Below are positions 56,006 through 59,059 of a stretch of DNA of 59,059 nt, one piece after another. Position 1 is the first letter of the stretch; every line of letters begins with the position of its first letter. The stretch spans positions 1 to 59,059 of the forward strand of contig CAIRAO010000035.1 of assembly GCA_903876625.1 (NCBI GenBank). The letters are read 5' to 3'. The stretch is from an uncultured Gallionellaceae bacterium. Lineage in GTDB: Bacteria; Pseudomonadota; Gammaproteobacteria; Burkholderiales; Gallionellaceae. The position numbers and the translations under genes are program-made. The notes under the pieces were generated by a model. It was not told where the DNA came from and made no database searches. It saw nothing but the letters and a program-made list of their open reading frames with translations.

Positions 56006-56962
56006 TTAGATTCCTGCTTTTTCTGCCTGCTCATCTGCAAAATAACTGCTACGTACCATCGGTCCGCATGCGGCATGCGAAAATCCCATCTCAAGTGCAG
56101 CTTCTTCAAACATTTTGAAAATGGCAGGTTCAACATACCGCAAGACGGGCAAGTGTCCATCGGAAGGTTGCAGGTATTGCCCCAAGGTGAGCATCTCAAC
56201 CTGATGCTCGCGCAAATCGCGTAACACTTGCAGTACTTCATCATCTGTCTCGCCCAAGCCGAGCATGAGTCCAGATTTGGTCATGACTTGAGGGAAGCGT
56301 ACTTTAAATTCCGAAAGGAGTTTGAGTGAATGATTGTAGTCGGCTCCCGGACGGGCCAATGAATATAAGCGCGGTACTGTTTCCAGATTATGGTTGAGCA
56401 CGTCAGGCAGGCTTTCTGCCATTGCATCGAGAGCAACATCGAGACGGCCTCGAAAATCCGGCACCAGAGTTTCCAATTTTGTGCCGGGTGAGGCGGTACG
56501 GATAGCCGTCAGGCAATCTGAGAAATGCTTTGCGCCACCATCGCGCAGATCATCTCGATCAACACTGGTGATGACAACATATCGCAATTTGAGCAGCCCG
56601 ATAGATTTTGCCAATTGATCTGGCTCATTCGCATCCGGAGGGAGTGGTTTGCCATGAGCCACATCACAGAAAGGGCAGCGGCGCGTGCATACATCGCCGA
56701 GGATCATGAAGCTGGCGGTACCTTTGCCGAAACATTCGCCAATATTCGGACACGAGGCCTCCTCGCAGACTGTGTGCAGATTATGTTCACGCAGCATACG
56801 TTTAACATCGTGATAACCCTGACTGTTGCCAGACTTCACTCGTATCCATTGGGGTTTGCGCAGGCGTTCCTGCAACGGGATGATCTTGATGGGATTACGG
56901 GCGGTTTTGGCTTTTCCGGTTTGTTTTTCTAAAGAAGCAGTGTTTTTTTCAGCGATATTCAT
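56006..56962 (-). CDS. lipA: Lipoyl synthase
   Basis: [42 protein letters not shown]. Confidence 0.97.
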   Translation of the reverse strand: MNIAEKNTASLEKQTGKAKTARNPIKIIPLQERLRKPQWIRVKSGNSQGYHDVKRMLREHNLHTVCEEASCPNIGECFGKGTASFMILGDVCTRRCPFCDVAHGKPLPPDANEPDQLAKSIGLLKLRYVVITSVDRDDLRDGGAKHFSDCLTAIRTASPGTKLETLVPDFRGRLDVALDAMAESLPDVLNHNLETVPRLYSLARPGADYNHSLKLLSEFKVRFPQVMTKSGLMLGLGETDDEVLQVLRDLREHQVEMLTLGQYLQPSDGHLPVLRYVEPAIFKMFEEAALEMGFSHAACGPMVRSSYFADEQAEKAGI

Positions 56963-57093
56963 AGTCAGGGTAGGGTCAAGCTAAATATTTTTTGAGAATA
57001 TACCAATCAAAGTCATTCGTTTGAGGTAAATTTACGGTAATTTCAGTGATAGTCCAAATGGTTGTGTATTCAATTTGCTAGTTTAACGAATTA

Positions 57094-57970
57094 TATGGCT
57101 GATACCTCTGTAGAGCTTACAAAAAAATTATCTTCGGCGGTTGAAAAAATGCCGGCTTTTCCTAAGAGCGTGCAGCGCATTTTAGAGTTGACCCGTGACG
57201 TAAACTGCTCTCCCAAGGAATTGGTCATGGTCATCGAAAAAGATCCGGTGATGACAATGAAATTATTACGCATTCTGAATTCAGCCTATTACAGCTTTCC
57301 CAAACAAATTACTTCAGTCAACCAATCGGTAGTCTATCTTGGATTAAACACAGTAAAAAATATGGCCCTTTCATTTGCGGCGATGGGTTCGTTACCCAAG
57401 CATAATTCAGCCGGATTCGATGTTCAGCGCTATTTGATGCACTCACTCACCACGGCCAGTCTTTCCAGGGCCTTGTGCCAGAAATTCAGTCACGATGATA
57501 CCGATCCGGCAGATTGTTATATAACAGGACTATTGCACGATTTCGGCAAAGTTGTGTTTGCCCTTTTTTTGCCGGAAGAGTTCAAGCGGGCGCTCGAATA
57601 CAGCAAAGATCATTCAATTGCATTAAATGTAGCAGAACAAAAAATAATTGGTACCGATCATACTGTAGTTGGCGGAATGTTGGTTGAAAAATGGCAATTT
57701 CCCCAACAACTGACAGAGAATATCCGCAATCATCACAGTGATATTTCAACAGAAAATACAGTGCATAGTTGCTTATTTGTCGCTAATCAAATAAGCAAGT
57801 ATCTGATTTTGGGTGATAGCGGAAATCCGGTAGTGGAAGAATTGTATCCGGCTTTGGTGGAAAAATTTGGCGGAGGTCTGGAAGACGTCATTGCCAGTTT
57901 GGGTGATTTGTCCAAACTGGAAAATGAGGCACAAGTTTTTGCTCAAGTTAGCAGGGAGATCAGTATATGA
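57094..57970 (+). CDS. HDOD domain protein
   Basis: KMPAFPKSVQRILELTRDVNCSPKELVMVIEKDPVMTMKLLRILNSAYYSFPKQITSVNQSVVYLG. Confidence 0.9.
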
Positions 57971-58854
57971 AATTGAAATTCTGGGGGGTGCGCGGTTCGA
58001 TTCCGTCGCCCGGAGAAAAGACGGTGCGCTACGGCGGCAACACAACGTGTCTCGAAGTGCGCACGGATACAAACGAGCTTATTATTTTGGATGGCGGCAC
58101 AGGAATCTTTCCATTGGCACAATCCCTGCTAAAAGAATTGCCCGTCACCGCGAATATTTTAAACACTCATAGTCACTGGGATCACATTCAAGGGCTGCCG
58201 TTTTTTATACCCATTTTCATCCCCGGAAATCTGATTAAATTATACGGTGCATTTGATCCGATCTCGGGTGCGGGGCCTGAACGGATCATGAATGTACAAC
58301 TTCAATATAGTTATTTTCCTGTACGTGAAGCAGAGATGAAATCCCGCTTCGAGTATGTGGCCGTTATGCCAAACGAAAAATTCGAAATTGGTGGTGCGAC
58401 GATCACGCCAATATTGCTCAGTCATCCGGTGGTCAATCTCGGCTATCGTATCGACTGTAACGGCAAGTCGATTTTTTTTACCGGTGACCACGAACCGCAC
58501 TACAACATCTACGAACCAAGCGACGATGGTTATGTTGAATATCAATCATTAATTGAGGAACAACGGCAAACCATTATCGATGCCATTCGTGGCGTTGACG
58601 TACTTGTTGCAGATTCTGCCTACACACAGAAAGAGTATCTTACAAAAAAAGGTTGGGGACACGGTACGTTTGATAGTTGTATCGAACTGGCTAGCGCCGC
58701 AGAGGCTAAAGTGCTGTATTGCACCCATCACGAACCAACACGTAGCGATGATGAATTGGAAAATGTGTTCGCCGAAACTCTTGGGCGGTATTCAAACAAA
58801 GTTGGAAACCTGGACATCCGGCTTGCACAAGAAGGCATCGAGATTACAATTTAG
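57967..58854 (+). CDS. MBL-fold metallohydrolase
   Basis: FWGVRGSIPSPGEKTVRYGGNTTCLEV; THSHWDHIQGLPFF; overlaps HDOD gene by ATGA. Confidence 0.9.
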   Translation: MKLKFWGVRGSIPSPGEKTVRYGGNTTCLEVRTDTNELIILDGGTGIFPLAQSLLKELPVTANILNTHSHWDHIQGLPFFIPIFIPGNLIKLYGAFDPISGAGPERIMNVQLQYSYFPVREAEMKSRFEYVAVMPNEKFEIGGATITPILLSHPVVNLGYRIDCNGKSIFFTGDHEPHYNIYEPSDDGYVEYQSLIEEQRQTIIDAIRGVDVLVADSAYTQKEYLTKKGWGHGTFDSCIELASAAEAKVLYCTHHEPTRSDDELENVFAETLGRYSNKVGNLDIRLAQEGIEITI

Positions 58855-58865
58855 ACGGGCAAAAA

Positions 58866-59059
58866 ATGGATAGCATTGTTGAATTTCTAATACATTGGGC
58901 AATTACTGCTTTATCGCTTTGGATAGCCGGTTTCATATTTCACGGAATTTCGTTTTCGAACAAACAATCACTGTTTATTTCTGCGCTCTTGCTGGGATTG
59001 GCCAATGCAATCATAAGACCTGTCGTCATCTGGCTGACTATCCCGCTGACGATCTTTAC
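58866..59059 (+). CDS. Phage holin family (superfamily IV-like) membrane protein, truncated at window edge
   Basis: MDSIVEFLIHWAITALSLWIAGFIFHGISFSNKQSLFISALLLGLANAIIRPVVIWLTIPLTIFY. Confidence 0.7.
   Translation, partial: MDSIVEFLIHWAITALSLWIAGFIFHGISFSNKQSLFISALLLGLANAIIRPVVIWLTIPLTIF

Noticed and set aside
58866-59059. Holin-like gene as evidence of a prophage at the right edge
   Set aside because: This family is a common chromosomal membrane protein; no other phage genes are visible.

Overview
This 59-kb window looks like betaproteobacterial chromosome; a Gallionellaceae/Nitrosomonadales-like origin is inferred from gene order and protein style only. It is mostly densely packed genes. 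In order: tandem type IV pilin-like genes and a sensor kinase; kdsD-kdsC-lptCAB-rpoN-hpf-ptsN-hprK-rapZ; ubiX; a four-gene 2-oxoacid:ferredoxin oxidoreductase locus whose last gene is a GltD-like/ferredoxin fusion; mutY, a nitronate monooxygenase-family gene, hemN and fnr; tRNA-Gly(CCC); an accessory sulfur-centred region (about 21.7-36.7 kb); polA, a LOG-family gene and thrB; a tungstate/molybdate transport and MoCo block (tupBCA, two moeA, moeB, moaA); then prfC, arfB, yaeQ, PilZ, an AlkD-like gene, lipA, HDOD and MBL-fold genes. Main observations: (1) a 35/38-bp inverted repeat flanks a lone methyltransferase gene beside the tRNA; (2) a C/G-rich palindromic repeat family is inserted in frame, in the same reading frame (LPLPPxxGWGGG), inside both mutY and polA; (3) a 141-bp terminal-inverted-repeat MITE-like element with a mini-ORF has a degenerate relative directly upstream of tupB; (4) a truncated second pilin has a non-canonical class III signal; (5) sigma-54 -24/-12 promoters lie upstream of the pilin and of the DUF2325-metY genes, the latter close to an orphan sigma-54 activator; (6) MetA carries Glu at residue 111, predicting acetyl-CoA use, next to metY; (7) a four-rhodanese protein keeps only one catalytic Cys; (8) tandem sulfate-binding proteins lack a permease here and sit with an orphan PhoB-type DNA-binding domain and an EAL protein. 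No CRISPR array, prophage or transposase gene was seen.
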